A stretch of DNA of 18,226 nt from assembly GCA_024741835.1 (NCBI GenBank), contig JAENRP010000564.1, positions 1-18,226 of the forward strand, given 5' to 3'. This stretch comes from Diplocarpon mali. Taxonomy: Eukaryota > Ascomycota > Leotiomycetes > Helotiales > Drepanopezizaceae. The position numbers and the translations under genes are program-made. This document shows positions 1 through 10,467 of this stretch, piece after piece. How positions within the stretch are numbered: the stretch's first letter is position 1; every line of letters begins with the position of its first letter. The notes beneath the pieces were generated by a model. It was not told the DNA's origin. It did not search any database and saw only the letters and a program-made list of their open reading frames with translations.

Positions 1-591
1 AGACTATAATTGCACTATTATAAGGCTTAAATAAAGACCTTAGATTACTTCTATTACTTAAATACCTTTCCTTTCCCTCTTTGCTATTTTGCCTTTATCT
101 TTACTATTTTACTTTTTATATACTATCCTTACTACTTATTATACCTACCTTTACTATTAAGCTATTTATCTTTGCTATTTTATTCTTTATTACTATTTGA
201 TTATTTACTATTAATCTACCTCTTATATGCACCTATTCTATATACTTCTTTATACAAATTGAAAAGGTCTTTTCAAAAGAGAGTACTACTAATATTAATA
301 CGCAGATTCCTATATAAGAGGCAAGCTATCCTTATTCCTAAGGTCATCCTATACAATTATACTATATGCGATATAAGGGGTTTTATATATATTTTAAATA
401 GCTATTTAGCTAAAGGACCTTAGAAGGATATCTATATATAGCTAAAAGGGACTATAGGAAGGAGGATATTTAAAGGTATAAAAGTACTATCTTAGTTATA
501 TAAAGATAGATAGATATTATAATAGATTCTTTTTAATAATAAGTACTTAACTATATTCATATGAATATCGATTACTAGTATAAAACCTATA
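1..591 (+). mobile_element. Ty1/copia-type retrotransposon copy A, 3' terminal part only
   Basis: This stretch aligns base for base, without any gap, to 9,872-10,462 of the complete copia element further right. It holds the last 292 bp of the internal region followed by the 3' LTR. The rest of the copy lies left of the window. The next base (592) belongs to a Ty3/gypsy integrase on the other strand, so copy A is inserted in that gypsy gene. The insertion duplication cannot be checked because the left end is missing; the five bases after the LTR are atcta. The copy is heavily RIP-mutated: copy B reads tcagccagag where copy A reads ttagctaaag. Confidence 0.9.
293..591 (+). repeat. 3' LTR of copia copy A (299 bp)
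   Basis: It is collinear over 299 bp with the two LTRs of copy B. It starts tattaatacg, where the least mutated copy starts tgttagtacg, and ends acctata. The canonical TG...CA ends have become TA...TA through RIP transitions. Confidence 0.9.
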
Positions 592-1300
592 ATCTATTAA
601 AGGCAAGAGACGACTTTAATTATCTTAATAGTATAAGTAGAATAGTTTAAGGCGTTATTTTAAATACTAGTTTATAATCTTAGTTTGGCTATTAATATTA
701 AGGTTATAAGCTATAGTTAGCTTAACCTTTATACTTAGTATTTAATAGAGCTCTTTTTAAAAGGTAGAAACGAATTAGGCGCCTTTATTTAATAGAATTG
801 AGTTAAGCATGCCGAAATAGCATATTTAGTGAATTAAAAATAACTTTGCAAAGCCTTTTATATCAACTGTCTTATTATATAAGATCGATACTACCTTCTT
901 TAATAATCGGTCTATTATTACTAATAAAAAATCGTAGCCGAGTTCGTTAAGCAAGAGCTTTATAAAATCTATAATTAAGTGTTAATATACTCGTTTAGGA
1001 ATTGGCAAGGGTTATAGGAAACTTAGGGTCTTATTATAATAAGCTTTTATTCTTAAATAATAATAGTTTTAGATATAAGTGCTAACGTTGCTACTAAGGC
1101 TTTTCTAATAGTATTTTCTTCCTATTAAAAGTCTTATTTTCCTAATTCTAGTGTATACGACGCAAGGTTACTTATATATATAACAAATCAGGGCCGTTTG
1201 CAGTTCGAGAGGTTAGGATAGTATAATAAGTCTACCTTAAAAGAAGAGTTTACCTTAGCTAAGTTTATAGTTAAGGCTATAGTTCTACGCCTTATCTTAG
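592..1300 (-). pseudogene. Gypsy integrase (zinc-binding domain and catalytic core), truncated by copia copy A
   Basis: The minus-strand translation gives a gypsy integrase. Around 1,250-1,010 lies the HHCC zinc domain with the run GRKYYqKSLSSNVSTYIq and then NYYYLR, where the two Cys have become Tyr. After it comes the linker FLqPLPIPKR. The core begins HLIIDF, with the first catalytic Asp kept (967-969), then LLVIIDRL, then a second Asp changed to Asn in LNKGAqF (787-789). The third acidic residue is changed to Lys in NSQTKIIN (679-681). The last codons are DNqSRLLPLID, and copia copy A follows directly. Lower-case q marks TAA/TAG stops. Family assignment is strong; the protein could not be made. 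Confidence 0.88.
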
Positions 1301-1309
1301 AGCTTCTAT

Positions 1310-1590
1310 AGCTTTAAGGAGGTTTTATTAGCTTAAATAACCTTATTAATAATATAGTAGTTTGCTATATTGTACTTAACCCTAGACGTTAGGTCGGCAG
1401 GTGCCTCTATTAGCGCAATTGATATAATCGTTACTTGTAGGCCAGGCCTAAGAGTAGAATCGATTTGCGCTAAAGTCACTCGTAGGCCGGGCCTAGGAGT
1501 AGAATCGCCTTTAGTAGCAAGTACTTCTATAGAGAGCTTATTATTAGGTAAGAGCTACTAGTAGTATAAAGCTTGTTTCTTAGCCTTAAA
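1310..1590 (-). other. Gypsy linker between RNase H and integrase, carrying a duplicated Pro/Arg motif
   Basis: The minus strand reads through this spacer in the gypsy frame from the RNase H domain. It passes GDSTPRPGLRV and, fifteen codons further, IDSTLRPGLqV, then Ala/Ile-rich sequence, before the integrase zinc domain. The plus-strand reading frame over the same bases is a shadow of the repeat. No catalytic motif lies here. Confidence 0.6.
1433..1507 (-). repeat. Two copies of a 30-bp motif, 45 bp apart (1,433-1,462 and 1,478-1,507)
   Basis: The two 30-bp units differ at only three positions, all transitions. On the plus strand both have the form act(t/c)gtaggcc, then a/g, ggccta, a/g, gagtagaatcg. 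Related units occur at 11,411-11,441 and 13,186-13,215 in the same gypsy element. On the minus strand each unit encodes about ten residues of the type D-S-T-x-R-P-G-L-x-V. Confidence 0.75.
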
Positions 1591-2451
1591 AGGGGTCAGC
1601 TCCTAGTCTCGATATAAGAGTATATTAGCTAGCGTATTCGTTATACCCATTTAGAATATAATAAGGAAGTTGAAATTAGTAAAGAACTCCGCCTAGCGAG
1701 CCTACTAAGCTATTAAGTCCTTAGTTATTATAAAGTACTTAAGGGCTTTATAATCTATATATATATATACCGTTTTCTAGGCCTTAAGTAGCTCTGCCTT
1801 ATACTAATAGAATGATTTAAAAATCGCTAAGAGCTCCTTATTATAAATAGGATAATTTAGCTTAGCGTTATTTATTATCTTTAAGAAGTACCTAATTAGG
1901 TAGTAATTATCGTCTTCTTAAAGTTAAAAGAGTACGCTGGCAACTATGCTATTAGAGGCGTTAATCTTAAGCTTTATCTGCTTCTAAGGGTAATAGTAGT
2001 ATAAAATCAGGATTATTTAAAGGCTTAAGCGCAGAGCTTCTTAAGCTTCTTTACAAGCGTTATTAAAATCAAAAGGAACGTTTCTTATAAAAGCTATTAA
2101 AGGTCGGCAAATATAACTATAGCTTTAAATAAACCTTCGGTAGAAGTTATAGAACTCTAGGAAGCTTTATATACTATATACATTTTTAGCATATTTCTAC
2201 TCTTAAATGACTAAGACCTTATTAGAGTCTACCTTAATTCTATAAACTCTAATTATAAATCTTAAGAACCTAATCTTAGTAACTCTAAACTCGCTTTTCT
2301 TAATATCTACTTAAAGGCTATAGTATTAAAGAATTCTTAAGATCTTTTTAATATAAATCTTATAATTAAAGGAATTTTCTAAGTAAATTAGAATATTATT
2401 TAAATAAGTAGAGCAGAAATCGTTAATATAATTAAAGAGAATATTATTAAT
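1590..2451 (-). pseudogene. Gypsy reverse transcriptase (C-terminal half) and RNase H
   Basis: The minus strand begins directly at the copia insertion with INNILFNYINDF, followed by YLNNILIY, where gypsy RTs have the catalytic YxDD box. The two Asp codons are Asn (2,395-2,400), as G-to-A RIP would produce. Further on are KSEFRVTKIRFLRFII, the thumb region with SFLEFYNFYRRFI, and the RNase H domain: KINASNSIVASVL (Asp to Asn), LNYPIYNKELLAIFKSF, VYIYIDYKALKYF and FTNFNFLIIFqMG. Domain order and spacing are normal for Ty3/gypsy. Frequent TAA/TAG stops break it. Its N-terminal half lies at 10,468-10,930, beyond the 8-kb copia insertion. Confidence 0.92.
2447..2451. repeat. Target-site duplication of copia copy B, left (ttaat)
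   Basis: The five bases ttaat precede the tgttag start of the 5' LTR and recur directly after the 3' LTR at 10,463-10,467. Five bp is the usual Ty1/copia duplication length. The two sites also share ta just before ttaat, so a 7-bp match cannot be told apart from the LTR terminus. Confidence 0.85.
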
Positions 2452-2750
2452 TGTTAGTACGCAGATTCCTATACAAGAGGCAAGCTATCCTTATTCCTAA
2501 GGTCATCTTATACAGCTATACTATATATAATATAAGGGGTTTTATATATATTTCAAACGGCTATTCAGCCAGAGGACCTTAGAAGGATATCTATATATAG
2601 CTAAGAGGGATTATAAGAGAGAGGATATTCAAAGGTATAAAGGTACTATTTCAATTATATAGAGATAGATAAATATTATAATAAATTCTTTTTAATAATA
2701 AGTACTTAACTATATTTATATAAATATTAATTACTAATATAAAACCTATA
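2452..2750 (+). repeat. 5' LTR of copia copy B (299 bp)
   Basis: It starts with an intact tgttag and ends acctata. It matches 10,164-10,462 and 293-591 without gaps, with transition differences only as far as I can see. Confidence 0.92.
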
Positions 2751-3110
2751 CTAATTAATAGTAGCACCTTTACTATAGATAGCAAGGTTATTAAACTAAA
2801 GAATTCTTTCTTAATTTAAAGAGTACTTGATTATATTTCCAGCTTACCTTAAATACCAATTTAAATATATAAAGTAATATCAGTTACTACTAAAGGGGAA
2901 AAGGCAAAAGGTATGCGAATTAAGCTAGAGTTATTACTTTAAAGGTAGATACTATCCTCTTCTACTTACATTCTATTACGCATTATAATTAAGGTAAAAC
3001 CGGAATGCAATTAGTATCTTAATTATAACTAGATAATAGTATAATAATACGCAAAATACAACTATATTAGACTTCTTTTAAACCCTATTAAGGCGCAAAG
3101 CAATATCTAG
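2751..3110 (+). other. Copia leader between 5' LTR and first coding signal
   Basis: About 360 bp with no frame that resembles a protein. The tRNA primer-binding site should start just after 2,750 (ctaattaatagtagcacc). I cannot match it to a tRNA with confidence because RIP would have altered its TGG. Confidence 0.4.
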
Positions 3111-3149
3111 ACAATATTAGGAAATAACTAAAGGAGGACTATTAATACT

Positions 3150-4900
3150 ACTTAATCTAAAGCAACTTTAGATACTAAGGGATCTTAAAAGGGATATAAG
3201 ACCTTAAGAGGATCAACTTAGCAAAAAGGCCCTTAAATTAAAAGATTAATATATAAAGAACTTCTAAAAGATATTATAAGATAGCAAAAGGAGAAGGTTA
3301 TACCTCGCTAAGGACTTCTAAGAGGAGTTTTAAGATTAGATAATTAGCAACTTTAAATCGCTAGATAAAGACGTTTAATAACGCCTAAGGGACGACCTTT
3401 AGTACTATAGAGTATATATTTAGCGTAGGAAAGGCGTTTTAATCGGCTAAGCACTTTTTAATATAATATACTAAGAAGGAAATAAGTAGCTAAAAGACTA
3501 GCTAAAGTTATAAACTTAAGAAGTACTAAACTCAGTTATAGCATAATCTCTAAGATATAGAACAAAGTCTGCTTTAGAATTTGCTAAATCTATACAAATA
3601 AGTAAGCCACTTGCTTAAAGGGTTACTATAACTAAATAGAAGATACTATACTAAGACTCGCTTTAATAAGGATACCTTAGATATAATAATACTTTATAAG
3701 ACAACTTATATAAAGTAGATACTCTAAGATAAACAATCGAATAATATAACCTTAAAAGAACACCTTATTAATCCTAGTTAAGACAAACCCTAGTTATATA
3801 ATATTTAAAGATCCTGAATCTGATATTAATACCGCTGATCTAATTAAGAGATAGATTATTACTACCCTTTACTATAAGAAGGGGTTTAAGAGCGCTTTTA
3901 GACCTTAATTAAAGCGACGCTCAACTATCTTAGTATATTATAGAACCTTTGACTTCAAATTAGGCCAAAACCCTTATAAATCTAAGTAAGATATATACTA
4001 AGGAGACTTAGTACTTAAGTAGGAAAGATCACTTTAATAAGAAGCTTTATATATTTACCAATTTATACTAAAGAGCCTTAGTAAACTAAAGCATATAGTA
4101 TAGAGCCTTTCTATCTATATTATAAGACTTGGCCTTAATATACTACTATTAGTACTTATAAAATAAGAACTTTAAGTTTGCTAAGCTAATAGAGGCCATT
4201 TGGGCTAATTATAAGACTAAAGAAAGAAGTAGCAGATTCCTAAGGAGGTGGTTTCGGCTGACATTTGACCTATTTTAATAAGAGGACTATTAAAGGGGGA
4301 AACCGATCTTAACCTAACTTAAGAACTATATTAAAAAGCTATAAAACTTGCAATTAGGCCTATATGCTAGTATAAGGAACGATCGATTGATTAGAGATAG
4401 ACTTATATAAGGTATTTCTAAGAATCGGCTATTCCAAATGGCACTTTTTAAGCTACTAGCGACGTTCCTAGCTCTATTAGATAGCTTATAAGCTTGCGCA
4501 AGAGTAATTGCCTAAGACGGACTATCTAAACCCTAGCATTCCAGTTTAGCTACTAATAGACCCTAATATTATTTAGCTAAAGAGTAAGGGCAATCTATAG
4601 CGCACTTTTCAAATAGAAAGATAAAGTTTACTTAAGGTAATAAAAGAGAAACAACCTTCTAATTAAAACCAAGCTATATAAGGTGCATTATATATTAGAA
4701 AAAGGACTGCTATAGTAATAAGCACTTAAAAGAAGAAAGAGCCGCCTAGAAGTCTTACTATATAGTAAGCCGATGAGCCGAAGGCTATAAGCCAATAGAT
4801 AAAATATATAAAGCATACCTTACTTAAGAGGATAATAAAGTATATTTAAAAAGCAATAGGACTAATAAGGATAAATAAGAAACGTCTTCAAAAGAGGAGG
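3150..4900 (+). pseudogene. Copia gag region with upstream coding extension
   Basis: Three plus-strand frames in turn look coding. From about 3,170 to 3,830 one frame is charged and helical (for example RDDLqYYRVYIqRRKG and LRYRTKSALEFAKS). A second frame covers about 3,800-3,990 (FKDPESDINTADLIK). From about 3,980 the typical gag frame runs: FTNLYqRALVNq, AKLIEAIWANYKTKERSS, FLRRWFRLTFDLF and QLGLYASIRNDRLIRDRLI. It ends with a zinc knuckle at 4,684-4,725 of the type C-x2-Y-x4-C-x4-H, the second Cys having become Tyr. The extension before gag may be a longer gag or a separate ORF; frame changes could be indels. All frames are broken by TAA/TAG. Confidence 0.72.
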
Positions 4901-7900
4901 ACTAAGCAATTAGCAACCTTAAGGATAATAATATCAACTTTACTATAGTATTCCTAGCTTTTAAAAAGGAGTATAACTTAAGAACTATACTTAACTAGCT
5001 TGAAAAGTAAAAGGTTAAATACCTCTTAATAATAAAAGTTAATAAACCTATATAAACGGACCTTAAGGTATTTATAACTTAATAGACGGATCAATTCTTC
5101 TAAGGATTCCTAATTAATATAAGTACTTTAAATAAAAATATAAGAGGAATTAACTAATTCAAAGCCCTATAAAATATATAGGACGCAGTTCTAACTCTAC
5201 TTAATGCTAAAAAGTATAAAATTACCTTTAGAGCAGGTTTATAAAATGCAATCGGTAAGACAATTGTTTAAATACTAGCAGGCCTTATAGAGTTCTTAAT
5301 TATAAAAGCAGATATACCGTTTTTAATTTACTTATAATAATTTAATAAAATAGGAGCTAAATATAATAATCTGCGCAATTTACTTATAATTAGTAAGGAG
5401 AAACACTTAATTGTTAAAAAACATAAGCACCTATAGCTTTTACTTAATATAATAGAGCAACTCCTAATAACTTTAAAGGGTATAATTAATATATGCCACT
5501 TAATAGAAATGGAGATTTAAAGGCTATATAAAAGATTCAGACATCTATTAGTAAAACGCTTTAAATACCTTTTAAATTAGGCCGGTTATAATATCAACTT
5601 TAGTATTATAGCAAAAGTAAGGGAAATATGCTAATATTATCAACTCTATGCTAATGCTCCTTACAGATTCTGATTCAAGCTATAAAATAATATCGATTTC
5701 AATTATACTATATATATCGATATTACTCAGTTTGATAGAAGGAACGCCCTCTATATAGTTGATAAAGCAATAGGATTTAAAGCCGCAAGGTTCTTATAAA
5801 AGGGAATAGGAGTATATTCGACTGATATAGTATTTCAAGCCCTTAAATTGGCTTAACTAAATACGTATATTAGACCTTTTGATTTTATAATATACAACTA
5901 TAGCACTAACTTTAACTTAGCAGAGTTCAAAAGCTCTTTAAGATCTATAAGAATAACCCTTAAACTAATTCCTAGAAAGGCGCACTATTCTATTAGTAAG
6001 GTCGAATAGTATTATCGCCCTTTAAAATATACTTTTAAAATAATAATAGCTAAATACCTTTAATTAAGCGATAATAAAAGGCTACAAATAGCTATTAAAG
6101 CAATTAATAATATAGCAAGGCCTAATAGGATGATTCCTACCCTATTCATTTTTAAGATATATTTAAGGCTAATTGAATTAGATTTACCAAATCCGTTAGT
6201 AGAATAAAAGGTAGTAATAATTAAAAAGGCTATAAAGGAAGTTAGAAAGATCTATACTACTCGCAAGGTTAATAACACTTTAAGCATAAGGAATGGCCTT
6301 AGAACCACTTATATCTATAATTTAAGGCTAAAAGACCTAGTATTAGTATATTAAAAGAAGGGAGGATAAATAGGCCTATTTGAGTTCCTAAGCTTAAAGA
6401 ACGAAACTTATATAGTTAATATTAGCGGTAGAATAAGGCACTTTAGATCAATAAGCGTACGTCTATTTAAAATCGATAATAAAGAAAACTACCTAAAGGA
6501 AACTAAAGGAACTAAACCTAAGGATTGAACAACTATTAAAAGGGAGTAGAACGCAACTAATGTTGATAAAGAAGTAAAGCCCTCTCGCTTAATTAAGCTG
6601 CAACTTAATAACTATAAGTAATCGCCAAGAGTAAAGGTTCCCTTTATTAAGCCTATTTCCAGCCTTCTTATAATCGATAACAACTATAATACTAAGATAT
6701 AAATATCCTTTAAAGCAGACGATAAGCTATATATAGCCAAATCAAAGGTATTCCTAATAGAAAAGGAGAATAGGGACTAAGAACTATTGCAAAAGCTATA
6801 GGCAAAAGGTAAGATTACTACTCTTAAGTGCCCTTTTTAGCAATCTCACTTAAAGGAGTATTAAAAGCTAATAAATAAAGGGGTATTTATACTAATAAAT
6901 AAAAATGACCCTACTATAAAAGGCAAAAGGATCTTTAAATTAAGAATAGTTAATAAAATAAAAGGGAAGGAGATAGATTACCCATTTAAGAAATCACGCC
7001 TAGTTATATAAGCCTAAAATAATACTAATAAGAAGGAGGAAGGCATAATCACTTAATCCCTAATTATCTAATAAGCAAGCTAATGCCTTTTAATATCACT
7101 TTTAGCATTAATTTAAAAATACTTTAAAGAATAGGGCAAAAAAGGCATTCTTAGCTTATAGGATATTATATAAGCGTATACTTAAGCAGCTTTAAAGCTA
7201 CTATATAATATATTTATATTTCCTTTATAAGATATTGCTAAGCTATTCCCCGCAGGTATAGTCTTTAAAGTAATACTACCGCTTTATAGTATTCCCGAAT
7301 TAAGAAACTACTAGTTTAGCACCTATTATAAGTACTATTATAGCAATTTTAATATAATCAACTCAACTTATAACTCTTATCTATTATTAACCTTAAGTAC
7401 TTCTCCCTTTTTCAATATAGTAGAAATACAAATAAATAACACTTTAATACTTAAAAAAGTAGACTTTTTAAAAAAGGAGAAGGACAAGATCAAAAGGGTA
7501 AGATTCCTTATAAAGCTAATATAATACCTATTAAGTATTAAATTACTAGCTTTCAATAGGTATATTATTTCCTAAGAAGGGAATAGGGTATATATACGAT
7601 AAAAGGGCCAAGGCTAAAGGCTAGAATTAATCGACACTTTTTAAAAGGACTATAAGTAATAATACCTAAAGCAAAGAGCAAGAGGAGCTTATTTAGCTAT
7701 AATCTACTAGCCAAAAGCTTCCTTTAATTTATCAGCTATAGCCTAATACTAGGATCTAATAGTTTAAAATACAGAGAATTTGAATAAGTGACTTAAATAG
7801 ATCTGAAATAACCCTAAAAGAGGCCTAACCTACCTTACTATCAATTTATAAAACGCTAAGCTATTCGCATTTATCAATAGATCTTTTACTAATAATAAGG

Positions 7901-8425
7901 ATTTAAGCTCGCAGATTGGCTATATTATTGTACTAGCTATTAAAAAGGAAAGAGAATCGCAGTTTACTTTAAAAGGCAATATTCTATACTACAGCTTAAT
8001 AAAGTATAAAAGAGTAACAAAAGCTATATTAGCCTTTAAACTATATACTATAGTAGTAGGTATTAATATGCTAGTTTCTATAGCTATAATAATCAATATA
8101 GTAATAGCTAAGCTAAGTCTACCCCGCCTCCTTACTATTATATATACAGATTCCCTCTCTTTATATAAATATATTATCAAATTAGGTACTATAAAGGAGA
8201 AGCAATTAATAATCGATATAATAGCTATTTAATAATTATATAAGAATAGGGAGCTTATAAAGATATATTAGATTAATAGCGCTAGCAACCCTACTAATGC
8301 TATAATAAAGGCCAATCTAAATCAGGCCCTTTAGCAACTGGTAGATACTAATTCAATAACTATTAAGAAAGAGGGATAGGTATAAAGGCCTATTAAGGTA
8401 TAACTAAACCTAAAAAGGTCCTAGA
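4900..8425 (+). pseudogene. Copia pol: protease, integrase, reverse transcriptase, RNase H
   Basis: The protease remnant at 5,100-5,170 reads GFLINIS, with the catalytic Asp changed to Asn. A GAG-pre-integrase/HHCC zinc domain follows at 5,515-5,660 (RLYKRFRHLLVKRFKYLL, then ICqYYQ with the second Cys lost). The integrase core has the first Asp in YIDI (5,719-5,721), the second changed to Asn in FIIYNYSTNF (5,896-5,898), and the Glu kept in SKVEqYYRPLK (6,004-6,006), a DD35E spacing. The RT starts near 6,800, includes LSLqDIIqAYTqAALKL, and has its Asp pair as Asn-Asn in IQINNTLIL (7,435-7,440). RNase H follows at 7,850-8,350 (FAFINRSFTNNKDLSSQIGYI, cut here to its core; YTDSLSLYKYIIKLGT; SNPTNAIIKA). 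The order is Ty1/copia. Dozens of TAA/TAG stops inactivate it. Confidence 0.93.
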
Positions 8426-8629
8426 TTAATAATATCTAATATTTTTAATTGCAAGCTATTAGTAATTTTTTTATTTATTTTTTTATTTTTTTACTATAAG
8501 ATATATTCCTATACTTACTATTACTACCTTCTTTTTATCTTTTCTTACTTACTTACGCATACTTGCATTTTTTTTTATTACTTAAGTAATACTTAAAAAG
8601 GAGGTTATAGCAAAGCAGCAATTATTATA
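8426..8629. other. T-rich spacer between converging copia pol and antisense frame
   Basis: The plus strand has long T runs (for example 8,467-8,492 and 8,568-8,577). Pol ends just left of it on the plus strand and the antisense frame ends just right of it on the minus strand. It is a plausible shared 3' untranslated or polyadenylation region, but no signal can be proved after RIP. Confidence 0.45.
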
Positions 8630-9630
8630 TTATTAAAGATAACAATTTACTAATAATTCTACCTCTAATAAGCACCTATCCTAAGCACTAGGATTTCTAA
8701 GGCGTAGATCCTTAAACCCTTAAGGCCTAAAAGCCTTACTACTTAAAGTAGCAGCTAAGTTGGCCTGCTCCTCTTAAGCTTACACTTAAGTAAAAGCAGC
8801 CGCGATCTCCTTTAGATTTAGTTTATTTAAATCATTAAGATCTAGATCCCTACCCTTTAAAAGGCCCTTAAAAGGGACCTATCTACCCTTATCCTTTTAG
8901 CAGTAGATATTATTAAAGGGAGCCTAAGAATAGCCCTTAGCTAAGCTAAATAACCCCTTTATATATTAAAAGGCGCTAAGCACCTTAGCGCCTTAAGTCT
9001 TAAGACGCCCGAGGGCAGTATTACTGCCTTAGACAGCGCGCAATAGATCTTGCGAATAGTTAGTTATTAATATTAGATAGATTTAAGGGCATTTATAGCT
9101 TGCTAAGTGTTTATAAGGTTAATACTATAGTAAAGGGCATAAGCTTCGTTTAGCTAAGCCAGCTAAAGGGCATCCTAAGTCTTTAAGACTATAGAGATTT
9201 ATATCTAAGTCTTCTTAAATAGGATTTAGGCCGCCTTCTAAATCGCTTTAATATTACCGCTAACCTAAGTATCCTAAAGGATAATATACTTATCCTAAGC
9301 CTAAATAGGTATCTAAAACGGATATCTATTAAAGGTCATTAGAGCAAAAGGATATTAAAAGGCACTTACTAAGATATACTTTACCTACTACGCAATATAG
9401 TAATCATACTTCTTAAAAGTAAGAGTATTAAATATGCATATATAGCTAGTATTATTCTTACTAGCCTCCTTTCTTAATATTATACACATATAATATACGC
9501 ATAGCACCTAAAAGGCCTTAGGCAGGTCCTTAGGATTGCATTTAAGCACTATCCAAGTTAGCAAGGTATATATTAAAGGGGGTCGGCCAACAATTAGAGC
9601 ACTTACTAATAGTAATAATAGTATTAATAG
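8630..9630 (-). pseudogene. Unknown antisense reading frame inside the copia element
   Basis: On the minus strand, between pol and the 3' LTR, the frame starting near 9,630 is interrupted only by TAA/TAG, never TGA, and reads like a protein: ALIVGRPPLIYTLLTWIVLK, then KYDYYIAqqVKYIL, FqYPFALMTFNRYPF and LqLAqLNEAYALYYSINLIN. Near 9,060 the good frame shifts, and a second block follows: NYSqDLLRAVqGSNTALGRL, QVPFKGLLKGRDLDLNDL (first residue a stop), LNLKEIAAAFTqVqAqEEqA and SAqDRCLLEVELL near 8,640. Together it is about 330 codons. I recognise no retrotransposon, Env or other domain. The shift may be an indel, an intron or two genes. The start codon is not determinable. Confidence 0.55.
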
Positions 9631-10163
9631 GATAATATAAGATAAGATCTACTATAGGGTTAATTAACTTAAAAGTAAAAGGGAGAATCGACCTACTTAT
9701 AAGAAGTGGGAGTTAAAGTTAAGAGATTAAAGGAAGAGGGAAGCTTAATATATATGCCTTCTTAAAGGCCCTTCTTTTCCCTTCTATAAATTATTATAAT
9801 TTATAGCTATAGTAAATTACAACTCCAGATAACTCTTTAATAAAGAGTCTCGAACCTATCAAAACGCAACCGGACTATAATCGCATTACTATAAGGCTTA
9901 AATAAAGACCTTAGATTGCTTCTATTACTTAAACACCTTTCCTTTCCCTCTTTACTATTTTGCCTTTATCTTTGCTATTCTACTTTCTATATACTATCCT
10001 TACTACCTATTACACTTGCCTTTACTATTAAGCTATTTATCTTTGCTATTTTATTCTTTATTACCATTTGATTATTTACTACTAATCTACCTCTTATATA
10101 TACCTATTCTACGTACTTCCTTATACAAGTTAAAAAGGTCTTTTTAAAAAAGAGTACTACTAG
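9631..10163. other. Copia 3' internal region, pyrimidine-rich on the plus strand
   Basis: No coding frame is seen. Bases 9,900-10,080 consist of loosely repeated pyrimidine-rich pieces such as tttgctatttt and ctttatcttt. Bases 9,872-10,163 recur as 1-292 in copy A. The purine run just before the 3' LTR (aaaaaagag, 10,146-10,154) is the likely polypurine tract. If the antisense frame was expressed, its promoter would lie here; gcatatatatt on the minus strand near 9,750 is a TATA-like candidate only. Confidence 0.45.
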
Positions 10164-10462
10164 TATTAGTATACAGATTCCTATATAAGAGGCAAGCTAT
10201 CCTTATTCCTAGGGTCATCCTATACAGCTATACTATATGCGATATAAGGGGTTTCATATATATTTCAAACAGCTATTCAGCCAGAGGACCTTAGAAGGAT
10301 ATCTATATACAGTTAAGAGGGACTATAGAAGGGAGGACATTTAAAGGTATAAAGGTACTATCTCAATTATATAAAGATAGATAGATATTATAATAGATTC
10401 TTTTTAATAATAAGTACTCAATTATATTTATGTAAATATCGATTACCAGTATAGAACCTATA
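10164..10462 (+). repeat. 3' LTR of copia copy B (299 bp)
   Basis: It matches the 5' LTR at 2,452-2,750 with no gaps. It starts tattagtata (TG changed to TA) and ends acctata, followed by the target duplication. Confidence 0.92.
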
Positions 10463-10467
10463 TTAAT
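10463..10467. repeat. Target-site duplication of copia copy B, right (ttaat)
   Basis: It repeats 2,447-2,451. Removing 2,452-10,467 restores the gypsy RT frame FqqFI-NNILF across the junction. Confidence 0.85.

Larger units (their letters stand above)
2452..10462 (+). mobile_element. Ty1/copia-type retrotransposon copy B, complete and RIP-inactivated (8,011 bp)
   Basis: Two 299-bp LTRs (2,452-2,750 and 10,164-10,462) and a 5-bp target duplication define the ends. The plus-strand interior reads gag, protease, integrase, RT, RNase H. Integrase before RT is diagnostic for Ty1/copia. At 8 kb it is clearly longer than the roughly 5 kb typical of copia elements. The excess lies in a long region upstream of and within gag, and in about 1.7 kb between pol and the 3' LTR that carries an antisense reading frame. 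The LTRs have no indels relative to each other but about 30 mismatches by eye, nearly all transitions, so RIP rather than age explains the divergence. It is inserted in the gypsy RT. Confidence 0.93.

Noticed and set aside
172..423. Plus-strand open frame of 83 codons
   Set aside because: It spans the border between copia internal sequence and LTR, is mostly Leu/Tyr/Ile from AT-rich DNA, and the other copies of the same sequence do not keep it.
1370..1561. Plus-strand frame with repeated RPGLxVES peptides
   Set aside because: It is the opposite-strand shadow of the duplicated 30-bp motif; the gypsy polyprotein runs on the minus strand here.
7989..8180. Minus-strand frame of 63 codons
   Set aside because: It lies opposite the copia RNase H domain, which is clearly recognisable on the plus strand.
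9845..9856. B-box-like ggttcgagactc on the minus strand, suggesting a tRNA or SINE
   Set aside because: No matching T-stem, acceptor stem or convincing A-box can be folded around it, and it lies inside the copia element.
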